59,222 nt of DNA from JBBPYR01 sp038199755 (GTDB lineage: Bacteria; Chloroflexota; Ktedonobacteria; Ktedonobacterales; Ktedonobacteraceae), in assembly GCA_038199755.1 (NCBI GenBank), contig JBBPYR010000149.1:1-59222 (forward strand), given 5' to 3'. The translations under genes and the position numbers were made by a program. Under the pieces are notes generated by a model. That model was not told the DNA's origin and did no database searches. It was given only the letters and a program-made list of their open reading frames with translations. Position 1 is the stretch's first letter. Every line of letters begins with the position of its first letter. Shown piece by piece: positions 49,424 through 59,022 of the stretch.

Positions 49424-52159
49424 TTAGTTATATGTCACGAGTAAGTTTGAAAAGGCAACTTCTGTTTTATACCAATTCACCAGCATTCCAATCTGTCCAC
49501 TTGTTAATGAATTGTCTTGTGCTGCTCCCACCTTTTTCTTATTGACCGTAAAGATAAACTTTGGTCCTTTCATAGAGACACGAAAGGTATTTATACCATA
49601 TGGTCCATGGGCGAAATGATACTCAGGCCCGTAGGCGTGTGACCAGATTTTTGTCCAAGGGCTCACCCCTTGCACACTATCATCATACTTCCAGAACTGA
49701 TATTCACCCGCCTTTGCATTCACAACTTCAAAGGCATAAAAGGTAGTAACATTCCTACCATTCTTCTTCTGTATATTAAACCGCAAAATCATCCCAAACT
49801 GGTTATTGACCGTACTATCGTCCCCTTTGATCTCAGCCATACTCAAGGTATACGTAAACGAGCCCGGCAAGGGTTCATCTTGCGTGAGCAGTGAGATCGC
49901 ACTGGCCTTGGGGTCAATGGCAGTGATATGATAAGCACCATCCATAAACTCATACTGCTTCGGCCCCTGGGTATTCGTCGATACGGTCCAGTTATGCGAA
50001 TTCTGGTTTAACGGGTCAAGAAAGATGGTATTCGCCTCTACGGTCGCCACAGCCTGAGCAGTGCTTGTAGCCAGCAGATTAGGGGTAGGCTTCACCTTCG
50101 TCGTTTGCGTTGACTTCGCATTTTGTTGCAGACGACTTTGTATCAGCACGGTAAAACTCAACACAAACAGGACCAGAAGGACCAGAGAGATAATGGTCAG
50201 GTATTTACGATTCTGCTGAGCGAAAACTTTCCCTTTCCTCATAAGCTCAGGAATTCGGGATTCCCCCGCTTCCGGCGTCTTTGGTAAGGTTGGTAAAAGG
50301 CCAGTGACGTATCGTCCGGGTTGACCAGCAACAGGCATTTTGACAACTCTCATTGATTGCGTCAAACGCATGGTTGAGTTACTGCCTACTGTAGGGTAAT
50401 CAACTAAAGAGTCGCCCAGTTTCCTGGTGACACTCCCCTCTTGATTTGAGACAAAGGACATCGATGTGCCCAAATTTCGTGTTATCCCAGGCTGATTCTT
50501 CGCGGTTAGTGTATTGTTATCCGCATTTTGTAGCGTTTCTCCTGCTACTTCTGGAACCTGTGGCAGCGGCGAAAACCCGCGCTCACTGTCAGGAAGAGAA
50601 GAGACTGGATTGTTAGACAATTCTTGTTCAAATGAGGTAACAGACAGCGAAGCAGTGGGTACGATATGGGCTGGTGTCGAGGGTATCTCTGGCATAGCGG
50701 GTGACTTGACTCCTGACGACACAGATTTCCCAGCATCTGAGATCGGACGCACCAACCTTGAGCGTACACCCAGGCGCGCATGACTCGTGGGTATCGGGGT
50801 ATTATCTCGCTTTGTTTTAGCCTCACCAGAGACCTGGGCGGTTTGTGTGGTCGGTGGCATTAGCCCTGTCATCGACGGAATGGTCATGCTTGTCTTTGCG
50901 ACAATATCATCTTTTGTGGTTATCCCGCCCTCAGAGATCTGATCGAACACCTGCGACATCTGCGGTAACATGCTAGCCTGAGCGTTTGGAGCAGGGAGTT
51001 GCTCTGCCTGTAGGGGTGATGGTGGAGGCTGATTGGGCTGTAGGGGAGGTGGTAGCTGATTGGGCTGTGGACGAGATAATGCAGTCGGCATCGCAGGTCT
51101 CGTGGGAATAGGTGAAACGGGTGGCATTGCGGGGATTACGGGCATTGCGGCGAACGGCACTTGTGGCACCGCCTGCTCACCATTCCGATTGTCTTGCCCT
51201 GTTCCCTTCTGCCATGAAGGATCGAAGAGGCCGCGCGGTGTAAAATTACGGGCATTGTTCACATGCAGTGAAAGCAGAGGTGTTTCCCCTAATTGCACAC
51301 CAGCAGCAGTCAAAGCCGCTCGAAAAGCACTAGCTAAATCGCGGGCATAGGCGTAACGGTCCTCTGGTCGCTTTGACAGGGCGCGTAGCACTACCTGCTC
51401 AGCCGCTATCGGCAAATCGGGCCGTATTTGTCGCAGCGACGGTGGCGGCACCTGCAAATGTTGCACCGCTACCTGCATCGCCATCTCACCCTTGAATGGT
51501 GTTTCGCCAGTAATCATGTGATACAACACCACGCCGAGCGAATAAATGTCTGCGCGTGCATCAACATTATTGCCAATTACCTGCTCTGGTGACATATAAT
51601 CCGGTGTACCAATGGGAGCACCCGCCCGCGTCAGGCGCGTCTGTGCTGTTTCACCCTCGGACACAATCTTTACTAAACCAAAGTCGCTTAATAACAGGCG
51701 TTTCTCTGGCGTCATCAAAATATTTGCAGGTTTGATATCACGATGAATGACATTGCTCTCATGAGCAACCTGTAATGCGGCTGCTATTTGCTCCAGGTAC
51801 AGCATCGCGAGTGGTAGAGGTAATTGTCCCTCGCGCTCTAACTCGTCACCCAATGTACCACCACTAACATACGGCATCACCAAATAAGCCAGTCCTTCAC
51901 GTTCACCATATTCATGAACCGGCAATATATTGGGGTGGTCGAGTGAAGCAGCCGCGTCAGTCTCACGGCGAAAACGTTCGAGAAAGGCAGCTTTTTGAGT
52001 AGTAGTCAGAGCCATTGCAGGCAACAAGACCTTTACCGCCACCTGACGACGTGGGCGAGATTGGTGGGCCAAAAATACTGCACCCATTCCACCCTGGCCT
52101 ATCAGCTTTTGCAGTGTACATGTACCTAAGACAGTACCGATCAATGTTTCCGCGTTCAT
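49424..52159 (-). CDS. receptor Ser/Thr protein kinase with concanavalin-like sensor domain (B)
   Basis: A 911-residue kinase. Catalytic motifs are complete: GQGGMGAV (21-28), K43, HRDIKPAN (139-146), DFG (159-161), GAPIGTPDYMSPEQ. A long Pro/Gln/Ser-rich juxtamembrane region (~300-640) precedes a membrane span near 660-680 (YLTIISLVLLVLFVLSFTVLI). The outer ~220 residues (FLDPLNQNSHNW ... GAYHITAID ... FGMILRFN ... YQFWKYDD ... GQIGMLVNW) form a jelly-roll pattern like DUF1080/LamG carbohydrate-binding folds. Sugar or glycan sensing is plausible but inferred. It follows its paralogue by 11 bases. Confidence 0.9.
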   Translation of the reverse strand: MNAETLIGTVLGTCTLQKLIGQGGMGAVFLAHQSRPRRQVAVKVLLPAMALTTTQKAAFLERFRRETDAAASLDHPNILPVHEYGEREGLAYLVMPYVSGGTLGDELEREGQLPLPLAMLYLEQIAAALQVAHESNVIHRDIKPANILMTPEKRLLLSDFGLVKIVSEGETAQTRLTRAGAPIGTPDYMSPEQVIGNNVDARADIYSLGVVLYHMITGETPFKGEMAMQVAVQHLQVPPPSLRQIRPDLPIAAEQVVLRALSKRPEDRYAYARDLASAFRAALTAAGVQLGETPLLSLHVNNARNFTPRGLFDPSWQKGTGQDNRNGEQAVPQVPFAAMPVIPAMPPVSPIPTRPAMPTALSRPQPNQLPPPLQPNQPPPSPLQAEQLPAPNAQASMLPQMSQVFDQISEGGITTKDDIVAKTSMTIPSMTGLMPPTTQTAQVSGEAKTKRDNTPIPTSHARLGVRSRLVRPISDAGKSVSSGVKSPAMPEIPSTPAHIVPTASLSVTSFEQELSNNPVSSLPDSERGFSPLPQVPEVAGETLQNADNNTLTAKNQPGITRNLGTSMSFVSNQEGSVTRKLGDSLVDYPTVGSNSTMRLTQSMRVVKMPVAGQPGRYVTGLLPTLPKTPEAGESRIPELMRKGKVFAQQNRKYLTIISLVLLVLFVLSFTVLIQSRLQQNAKSTQTTKVKPTPNLLATSTAQAVATVEANTIFLDPLNQNSHNWTVSTNTQGPKQYEFMDGAYHITAIDPKASAISLLTQDEPLPGSFTYTLSMAEIKGDDSTVNNQFGMILRFNIQKKNGRNVTTFYAFEVVNAKAGEYQFWKYDDSVQGVSPWTKIWSHAYGPEYHFAHGPYGINTFRVSMKGPKFIFTVNKKKVGAAQDNSLTSGQIGMLVNWYKTEVAFSNLLVTYN

Positions 52160-52170
52160 CCAGGCTCCTT

Positions 52171-54489
52171 CTAGTTCTTCGTGAGCAGGAGGTTTTTGAA
52201 GGCAACCTCTGTACCATTGAGATTTACGATCATGCCAATCGTGCCACCTGTCAGTGCTGTATCTTGTACAGTGCTGATCTTTTTGCCGTTAACGGTAATC
52301 GTAAAGTGGCTTCCATTGGCGAAGATTTTTACGGTATTCACACTCTGATTGCTGTGTCCCTGGTGATATTCTGCTCCAAAGGGTTGATGCCAGAGTTCGG
52401 TCCAGGTATTCGTCTGGCTATCATCATATTTCCAGAACTGATATTCTCCGCCTTTTACATTCACAACCTCAAAGCTGTAGAATGTGGTGATGACTTTATT
52501 GCCCTTCATCTGTTGATTGAAGTGGAAGATCATGCCAAAGGAGTTGCTCGCATTGGTATCGCTTCCCGCGATCTCTTGCATGGTGAGTGTGAAGCCGACC
52601 GCTTCAGTAAATACACGCCCTTGCAAGACAGTCGCACGCCCGTTGTTACCACGATCAGTGATGTGATAGGCCCCATTTTTGAAGGCATACACGTCAGCGG
52701 GTGTTGTCAACCAATTATGGGTGTTCGTGCTCAACGGATCTGACAAAATAGTATTTGCCTCAAAGGTGGCCGTTGCTTGCGCTAATGCAGTCGCTTGCAC
52801 ATTGGGAGGACCAGCATACTTCGTGATGGTCTTCTGTATGGTTGCAGTCTGGCCACTATGATTATGGATGAACCAGAAGATACCGCCCGCTCCCACCACG
52901 GCGATAAGCATGACTAAGGCAAGCGACACCACCTTCAACCAAGGGCTAGTCTGCTTCTTTGGCGAGGCAACTGGTGTATTTGGCACAATCGGCAAGAGAC
53001 CTGTAACGAACCGCCCCGGCTGACCAGCAACAGGAACCTGTACAACTTTCATTGGATTAGCAAGTTTCACGGTGTTCGGCCCCAGTTGGCCAGGAACAGG
53101 CAGCGCATCAGTGGTCTTATACTTAGATGGAATGGCCTGCCGCGCTGTATCATGTGGCATGAGCGTCCCCGTTTGCGTACCCCTCGGAGGAAGGGCTGGC
53201 GAATTTTCCATCACCGTATTAGGCATGGAGGGCAAGTAGCCCGTTCCCACGCCTGGAAACTTGCCCGTCTTTGACAGCAAACCACCACTACGCCCCTCGC
53301 CATTCGCTACAGGTGCCTCATTATTGCCAGCCCTACCAGAATTGCCACTATTCATCACCGATGGCTGCATTCCCGTAGCACGGCTCAGTAAACCACCGCC
53401 CCCAGCTGCGGGCAATCCGGCAGTCGGTCTGCGCGAAAACTGATCTCCCTGAATGGCTGGAATCGTCCCCGGCGGTGTGTTGGTGTTCAATCCGTACCGA
53501 TTATTCGTTGCCATCGTACCGTTATTTACCTGCCACGTGGGACCGAAAGGACCATTCATGGCTGCCAGTCGGGCACTAGTCGCGCTCGATAGCAGACCAC
53601 CCACTGGAATGCCCATACCAACCGCTAAGCCTGTACCCAGCAACGACTCGCGGAAAGCATTGGCAAGGTCTCTCCCAGTCGCATAACGATCTTCTGGCCG
53701 CTTCTCAAGGGCTTTCAATATCACTTGTTCAGAGGCGATAGGCAGGTCAGGCCGTAGCAGGTGCGGTGACGGTGGGGGAATTTGCAGGTGTTGCGCGGCA
53801 ATTTGCATCGGCGTCTCACCCTGAAATGGCGTTGTGCCCGTAAGCATCTGATAGAGAATCACACCGAGCGAATACAGGTCTGCTCGTGAACCCACGCCCT
53901 CTCCCAGCACCTGCTCAGGAGCCATATAGTCAGGTGTGCCTACTGGGGCACCCTCACCCGTCAGGCGCACTTGGTTGGCATGTGTACCTGCGATGATTTT
54001 CACCAGCCCGAAGTCCGTCAACAACAGCCGCTTCTCAGTGGTCATCATCATATTCGCGGGCTTGATGTCGCGGTGAATCACGCCATGCTCGTGCGCGAAA
54101 TCCAGGGCTGCCGCCATTTGTTCTACATAGTTCAGAGCTTTTTCTAACGCCAGGGGTCCCTCAATCTCCATCTCATCACGCAATGTACCACCGCTAATAT
54201 AGGGCATCACCAAGTACGCCAAGCCATTTTGCTCTCCGTATTCATGTACTGGCATGATATTGGGATGCTCAAGCAAGGCAGCCGCGTCAGTTTCGCGGCG
54301 GAACCGTTCCAAGAACGCTGCAAGCTGATGTGAATTCAATGGCGTCATCGGCATAAGTATCTTGACCGCTACTTGACGACGTGGGCGGGATTGTTGTGCC
54401 AGAAATACCGCTCCCATACCTCCTTGCCCAATCAGTCGCTGCAATGTACAGGTGCCTAACACCGTTCCTACCAATGCTTCTGCGTTCAT
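52171..54489 (-). CDS. receptor Ser/Thr protein kinase with concanavalin-like sensor domain (A)
   Basis: A 772-residue paralogue of the downstream kinase. Motifs at the same positions: GQGGMGAV (21-28), K43, HRDIKPAN (139-146), DFG (159-161), GAPVGTPDYMAPEQ. The linker (~290-510) is Gly/Asn/Pro-rich and shorter than in its neighbour. A membrane span (VVSLALVMLIAVVGAGGIFWF) and an outer jelly-roll-like domain follow (SDPLSTNTHNW, GAYHITDRG, FGMIFHFN, YQFWKYDD, GTIGMIVN). The ATG at 54489 was preferred over a TTG one codon earlier. First gene of a two-kinase operon with promoter at 54651-54679. Sequence similarity outside the linkers indicates recent duplication. Confidence 0.9.
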   Translation of the reverse strand: MNAEALVGTVLGTCTLQRLIGQGGMGAVFLAQQSRPRRQVAVKILMPMTPLNSHQLAAFLERFRRETDAAALLEHPNIMPVHEYGEQNGLAYLVMPYISGGTLRDEMEIEGPLALEKALNYVEQMAAALDFAHEHGVIHRDIKPANMMMTTEKRLLLTDFGLVKIIAGTHANQVRLTGEGAPVGTPDYMAPEQVLGEGVGSRADLYSLGVILYQMLTGTTPFQGETPMQIAAQHLQIPPPSPHLLRPDLPIASEQVILKALEKRPEDRYATGRDLANAFRESLLGTGLAVGMGIPVGGLLSSATSARLAAMNGPFGPTWQVNNGTMATNNRYGLNTNTPPGTIPAIQGDQFSRRPTAGLPAAGGGGLLSRATGMQPSVMNSGNSGRAGNNEAPVANGEGRSGGLLSKTGKFPGVGTGYLPSMPNTVMENSPALPPRGTQTGTLMPHDTARQAIPSKYKTTDALPVPGQLGPNTVKLANPMKVVQVPVAGQPGRFVTGLLPIVPNTPVASPKKQTSPWLKVVSLALVMLIAVVGAGGIFWFIHNHSGQTATIQKTITKYAGPPNVQATALAQATATFEANTILSDPLSTNTHNWLTTPADVYAFKNGAYHITDRGNNGRATVLQGRVFTEAVGFTLTMQEIAGSDTNASNSFGMIFHFNQQMKGNKVITTFYSFEVVNVKGGEYQFWKYDDSQTNTWTELWHQPFGAEYHQGHSNQSVNTVKIFANGSHFTITVNGKKISTVQDTALTGGTIGMIVNLNGTEVAFKNLLLTKN

Positions 54490-54650
54490 CAAAATATATA
54501 CCTCTTTTTCCTTCTTCTCGCGTACTGGGTCTGATTTCTTGTGGTTTGGCCTTTTATCTTCTCTTATTGTCTTTGCTCTTCACCACCCTACCATTCCCTG
54601 TCATCCCTACAACACTCCCACCTTTATCATATGTTTATTGACTTGTACAC

Positions 54651-54679
54651 ATCTTATTCAAGTTCTTAGCATCTGACAA
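54651..54679 (-). promoter_or_regulatory. promoter for the two-kinase operon
   Basis: On the minus strand TTGTCA (54674-54679), 17 bases, TAAGAT (54651-54656), about 160 bases ahead of the first kinase, leaving a long leader. Confidence 0.4.
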
Positions 54680-54805
54680 TCCATCACCCTTGTTAGCATG
54701 ACCATAGTAATGTCAAACATACTGTTTTTAACCGCTAACTACTGTACTCATAGGCTATAAACGAACAGCACCCCTCTCTTAGAAGAAACACGTACTTCTG
54801 GGGGA

Positions 54806-54840
54806 TAAAAAAAGACCCATGTCTCATGAGAGACATGGGC
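54806..54840 (-). terminator. rho-independent terminator after hicB-like gene
   Basis: Perfect 10-base stem CCCATGTCTC/GAGACATGGG (54816-54825 and 54830-54839) with a 4-base loop, followed on the minus strand by TCTTTTTTT (54807-54815). It ends the helicase-hicB transcript. Confidence 0.92.
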
Positions 54841-54865
54841 ACGGCTCCTGCTCACGCGAAAAACA

Positions 54866-55072
54866 CTAAGCGGCAAGCATCGGTGGTGGTATTGGTTCAC
54901 CCGACATTTCTGCATCTTCAATCCAAAGCTCGATCACCTCAAGCGCATTTTTGATCGCTTCCGCATATGTCTTACCGTGTGTTCTACATCCTGGCAGTTC
55001 AGGGACAGTGACAACATAGATATCGTCTCGTGGATCCCATCGAATGACCATTGAGTAATGTTCAGGGTTCAT
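54866..55072 (-). CDS. HicB-like antitoxin-type protein without HicA
   Basis: A 68-residue protein of the HicB N-terminal fold: YSMVIRWDPRDDIYVVTVPELPGCRTHGKTYAEAIKNALEV contains the VPELPGCxTxG signature. It lacks the C-terminal DNA-binding domain of full HicB antitoxins. No HicA toxin (small basic dsRBD-like, GSHxxY) is adjacent. Its start overlaps the helicase stop by four bases (ATGA), making it the second gene of a coupled pair. Solitary HicB-like proteins are common; a regulatory role is possible. Confidence 0.85.
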   Translation of the reverse strand: MNPEHYSMVIRWDPRDDIYVVTVPELPGCRTHGKTYAEAIKNALEVIELWIEDAEMSGEPIPPPMLAA

Positions 55073-57738
55073 AGGTCTTCGCCTACCTCTTGCTGGGAAA
55101 TATCAGCCTCAGCGTCATCGTCTGCTTCGGCGTCGAGCGGAACGGGTTCCCCGCCGATGCTCACCGCCATGGAGGGCACGGTGCGGCTCTGCGCGATGAT
55201 GCCGTGCAGGAGGGTCGCCGATGCACGCGCGAGCTGTGGGCGCAAATGCCCCAAGCGTTCGCGTTGCACACGCAGTTCCTCGGCCTGCTTACGCGCTTGG
55301 GGCGAGATGGCTCGTCCTGGCTGCTCTTCATCGCCTTCAGTCAGGCTTGGTACAGAGCTTTCCCAGATAGTGCGTGTATCGAGCACATGCCCCACGGCGG
55401 ATTGCACCTGCTGCACGAGATCAATGGTCTGATTCAATATCATCAGAATATCGCCCTCGGCCAAATCAATGCGGCGCAGCAAGCTACTGAGCACCATGCG
55501 GCGTGACCATGCCAGAGCTAGGCCGTGAAATTCTGCCACAATGCCCGGTGAAGGCACTAGGTTCGCACGCTCTTCGATGCCATGTACATGTTGCACGATA
55601 CGCCACAACTCACGGCGCACCTGCACCAAGCGTTCATGCACCACACTGCGATTGTTCAGGCGGCGGTCGCTATCGAAGGTAAACCAGCTCAACACCTCCG
55701 CCAATTCTGATGCAGAGAGCCCGTCCAGCATGCCACTCATGATCAGTTCAACAATGATCACGCCTGAAGAGTGAAAGATGCTCCGTAGCAGGCGCCCCTT
55801 GATCGTCAATTGATCGTTCTGGTCGATATAGCCCGCCACGCGCAAGGCAAAGATGGTTCCCTCTAGTTCTGCCGCACCCGCACGACTGAGTGGATAATCC
55901 CCAATACGGGCGCGTCGCTTCTCTAAAGCCTCAGCCGCCCCTGAGGACGCTGCACCCTTCTTCTTACCCGACTTTTTGGCCTTGTTATAGCGTTTCTCTA
56001 GACGTTGATACTCATTAATCTCCCACAACAGATAGCGTTGAAATTCGCGTAAGCTCGAAGCACAGATGCGCCGCAGGTGCTGCACATCGCCCGGACGCCA
56101 CAGATTGAGCACGGAGTTATAGCGAATGATAAACGAGCTGGTCACAGGCAGCAAATCGCCTGTGATGCGCTTGAACGAGTCCTCGAACGGCTCCCACGGC
56201 GAATAGGGGATGACTGCCGAACCACGCACATCCATGCCGCGTCGTCCCGCCCGTCCCGTTAACTGCCGATACTCGTTTGGCGTGAGCAAGCGCATCTCTT
56301 GCCCATCAAACTTGCTCAGGCTGCCCACCACCACGGTACGCGCAGGCATATTCACGCCCAGGGCCAGCGTATCAGTTGCGAAAACAGCCCGCAGATAACC
56401 CCTCGAAAAGAGCGTCTCCACCAGCACCTTCAAGCCGGGTAGCAGGCCCGCGTGATGAAATGCCAAGCCACGCGGCAGCAGCGATGTCAGAGCTTGCACC
56501 TGTTGTAAGCCGCGATCCTCTTTCGGCAATTGTTGGAGCCAAAAATCAATCTCCTCGCGAACCTGAGCCTCTTCCTCTGGCGTTGTAAAACTATGCAGTG
56601 CTGTGCTCAGGGCCGCTTCTTCAACCACACGTCTCCCCGGCAAGAAGTAGAGGCAGGGCAGCATATCAGCATCACGCAGGCCAGCTAGCATCTCCCCTGG
56701 TTGTGGCGCGCGCCGCTGCACTGGTCGCTGCGGACGCGCCCGATCTGAGGCTCGCGCTTCAGTGACAGTTGCACTGATGACACGCACTTGCTCGTCCTCA
56801 TTCGGGTCGGCAGCGCGCTTCGGGCTATCATCTTTCTCGTCGCGCCTATCGTTCCTCAGCTCTTTGTTACGCCGATTGCCTTTATTATTTTTATCGCGTC
56901 GCTCCAGGCGTTCCCAGCGTGTATCAGGCTCATCCTCATCGTCCTCATCATCATCGTCAGACGTATAGACACGCCCACGCCCCAGAGTCTGTGCCAGCTT
57001 TGCCTCGCCGCCAATGTGGGGGAATCGCTCTATGCGCTTACCGTCGGCATCCTGCACGAGGTGCAGTTTATTGTCCAAGAAGTAGAAATGCTGAAGGGGA
57101 ATAGCACGCTTCTCATGCACGACCAACGAAATTGGGCGATGTACGCGACTAATCCAGCTGGCCAGGTCCTCGGCATTGCTGACTGTGGCGGACAGGCCAA
57201 CCAGCTGCACATGTTTGGGCGAGCAAATGATAGCCTCTTCCCACACGGGGCCGCGCTGCGCATCGCTCAGATAGTGCAATTCGTCGAACACCACAAAACC
57301 AACATCATCCAGTTCGGAGGCAGAGATTCTATCGCTATTGCCCAACGCTTCGCCGCCCTCTTCCAGCAACATATTACGATAGACCTCTGTGGTCATGATG
57401 ACAATGGAGGCGCGACTGCGTTCCACAATATCGCCCGTCACCAATCCCACGGTATCCATACCATACAACTCACGCAAATCACGATATTTCTGATTTGAAA
57501 GGGCCTTCAGCGGCGTCGTATAAATGACACGTTGCCCACGCTGCAATGCCAACCATATCGCATATTCCGCCACCAGCGTTTTCCCCGTGCCCGTTGGAGC
57601 CGCCACCATGACAGACTGCTCCTGAGCCAAATGAGAAATCGCCTCTAACTGAAATGGGTCAATGGGAAATGAGTAGCGTGCGGCAAAAGCGTCAATGTTC
57701 GCCTGCATCTCCGGCCCAACCACGACCTGTTCATCCAT
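55069..57738 (-). CDS. Ski2/Mtr4/HelY-like DEAD-box RNA helicase
   Basis: An 889-residue helicase. Walker A is VAAPTGTGKT (near 46-55), Walker B variant FDELHYLSD, motif III LSATV and motif VI QLTGRAGRRG. A ~100-residue acidic then basic low-complexity insert (about 265-345, DDDDEDDEDEPD then RRDKNNKGNRR) interrupts the core. The C-terminal DSHCT-like helical domain (~690-860) is typical of Ski2/Mtr4 and bacterial HelY. Role probably RNA unwinding in decay or processing. It is translationally coupled to the HicB-like gene. Confidence 0.92.
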   Translation of the reverse strand: MDEQVVVGPEMQANIDAFAARYSFPIDPFQLEAISHLAQEQSVMVAAPTGTGKTLVAEYAIWLALQRGQRVIYTTPLKALSNQKYRDLRELYGMDTVGLVTGDIVERSRASIVIMTTEVYRNMLLEEGGEALGNSDRISASELDDVGFVVFDELHYLSDAQRGPVWEEAIICSPKHVQLVGLSATVSNAEDLASWISRVHRPISLVVHEKRAIPLQHFYFLDNKLHLVQDADGKRIERFPHIGGEAKLAQTLGRGRVYTSDDDDEDDEDEPDTRWERLERRDKNNKGNRRNKELRNDRRDEKDDSPKRAADPNEDEQVRVISATVTEARASDRARPQRPVQRRAPQPGEMLAGLRDADMLPCLYFLPGRRVVEEAALSTALHSFTTPEEEAQVREEIDFWLQQLPKEDRGLQQVQALTSLLPRGLAFHHAGLLPGLKVLVETLFSRGYLRAVFATDTLALGVNMPARTVVVGSLSKFDGQEMRLLTPNEYRQLTGRAGRRGMDVRGSAVIPYSPWEPFEDSFKRITGDLLPVTSSFIIRYNSVLNLWRPGDVQHLRRICASSLREFQRYLLWEINEYQRLEKRYNKAKKSGKKKGAASSGAAEALEKRRARIGDYPLSRAGAAELEGTIFALRVAGYIDQNDQLTIKGRLLRSIFHSSGVIIVELIMSGMLDGLSASELAEVLSWFTFDSDRRLNNRSVVHERLVQVRRELWRIVQHVHGIEERANLVPSPGIVAEFHGLALAWSRRMVLSSLLRRIDLAEGDILMILNQTIDLVQQVQSAVGHVLDTRTIWESSVPSLTEGDEEQPGRAISPQARKQAEELRVQRERLGHLRPQLARASATLLHGIIAQSRTVPSMAVSIGGEPVPLDAEADDDAEADISQQEVGEDL

Positions 57739-58187
57739 GTATGTAATCTTTTTGCTCTCTTCAATGCCACGTTTTTGTTATTGTACCATTCACACCCTCA
57801 CTAAACAAGCACAAGCCACACTTTCCCACAACACCCCTCCCGTCGTAGGGACACGCTTATGCATTTTTACTAATTAAACGGGTAAACAGGGAAGCCCATC
57901 CGTAGGGGCCAGATTGATCGCGCCCCCGTACCCGTTGAGGAGCGATTCGCCAACAGGTACAAGGGCGTCATGATTGTTGCATGCGGGAGGTCTCAGGACA
58001 GCAGGGTGCGATAAATCTCACCCCTACGGGGGCCTGCAGCGCGCTTCGCCGCTGCTTTTGATTCTTCAATCACCATAAGCTGGTTCCCTACGGGCATGCA
58101 GCACGATTCAAAAGATCACAGCCCCAAAGAGGTTGTATAATTATGTAGAAAGGGAATTACAGATATGAAGTGAAAGGATAGCACACC
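57739..58187. repeat. intergenic cluster of dispersed palindromic repeats
   Basis: A 449-bp gene-free stretch with four pieces of the family seen at 30535-30638: CGTAGGGAC (57844-57852), a full arm CCGTAGGGGCCAGATTGAT (from 57900), its inverted partner GCGATAAATCTCACCCCTAC (58008-58027) and TCCCTACGGGC (58083-58093). Arms 57900-57927 and 58004-58029 enclose ~76 bases, a layout like the 30.5-kb copy but diverged. No protein-coding gene is evident. Confidence 0.7.
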
Positions 58188-58907
58188 GTGTCAAACCCTA
58201 TCCCAACCCCAACCCCTACCAACGACAACAAAATGAACCTGCGCAGCATGCTCCTGGGCCTCATCCCCAGCATCCTCATCGATGCAGGGCTGCCATTTCT
58301 CGTCTACACCCTGCTGCGACCACACACCAGCGAACTCATCGCCCTCATCGCCTCCACCATACCGCCCATGGTCAGCAACATCGTCAGCCTTATACGCACA
58401 CGCAAACTCGACGCCTTCGGCATCATCATCCTGCTCGGCATCGTCATCAGCATCATCGCCATCTTCCTCGGCGGTGACACGCACATCCTACTGATCCGCG
58501 AATCGCTTGTGACGGTCGGCCTCGGCATCGCCTGTATCGTCTCGCTCCTACTCCCCAGACCGCTCATGTTCTATATCAGCAGGCACTTCGTCGCCGCGGG
58601 CAGCGCAGAAAAGGCTGCCAACTACGACGCCTTATGGCAATACCCCATCTTCCGCAAGATGAATTACCGCATCACCATCTTCTGGGGCATCGCCTTCATC
58701 GCCGAATTCTGCCTCAAAGTCTACCTGGTCTACACCCTGAGCATTCCACAGGTGCTCGTCATCTCGCCCATCATCTTCAACACCCTCACCATCGGCCTCA
58801 TCGTCCTCACCATGCTCTACAGCACCCGCGTCGCCCGCCAAGACCGCCAACGACGCGAAGCCCGCCTAGCCGCAGCCGCCGCCCAAACAACCGAAGCTAG
58901 CCAGTAG
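58188..58907 (+). CDS. VC0807-like integral membrane protein
   Basis: A 239-residue protein with five to six spans. LLGLIPSILIDAGLPFLVYTLL, then IPPMVSNIVSLIRTRKLDAFGI resemble VC0807-type membrane proteins of unknown function. It ends with a basic, Ala-rich tail (RQDRQRREARLAAAAAQ). GTG start at 58188 with GAAAGGATAG upstream. Codon use in this gene is visibly more C-rich than its neighbours, which could reflect local mutation or acquisition. No functional partner is nearby. Confidence 0.72.
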   Translation: MSNPIPTPTPTNDNKMNLRSMLLGLIPSILIDAGLPFLVYTLLRPHTSELIALIASTIPPMVSNIVSLIRTRKLDAFGIIILLGIVISIIAIFLGGDTHILLIRESLVTVGLGIACIVSLLLPRPLMFYISRHFVAAGSAEKAANYDALWQYPIFRKMNYRITIFWGIAFIAEFCLKVYLVYTLSIPQVLVISPIIFNTLTIGLIVLTMLYSTRVARQDRQRREARLAAAAAQTTEASQ

Positions 58908-59022
58908 GGGCGGGAGTGGTGAGGTCAGGTGGAGTGGACCCTTGGGTCGCCCGTGCCGGGGATACCGCATCTCTTCAACAACATTCTCCTAATCCCTACA
59001 AAAACGGGCATCCACACGCCCC

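Larger units (their letters stand above)
54490..54865 (-). other. 376-bp intergenic region
   Basis: No gene seen. It holds a minus-strand promoter for the kinase pair and a terminator for the HicB/helicase operon (both listed separately). The middle is AT-rich and featureless. Confidence 0.6.
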
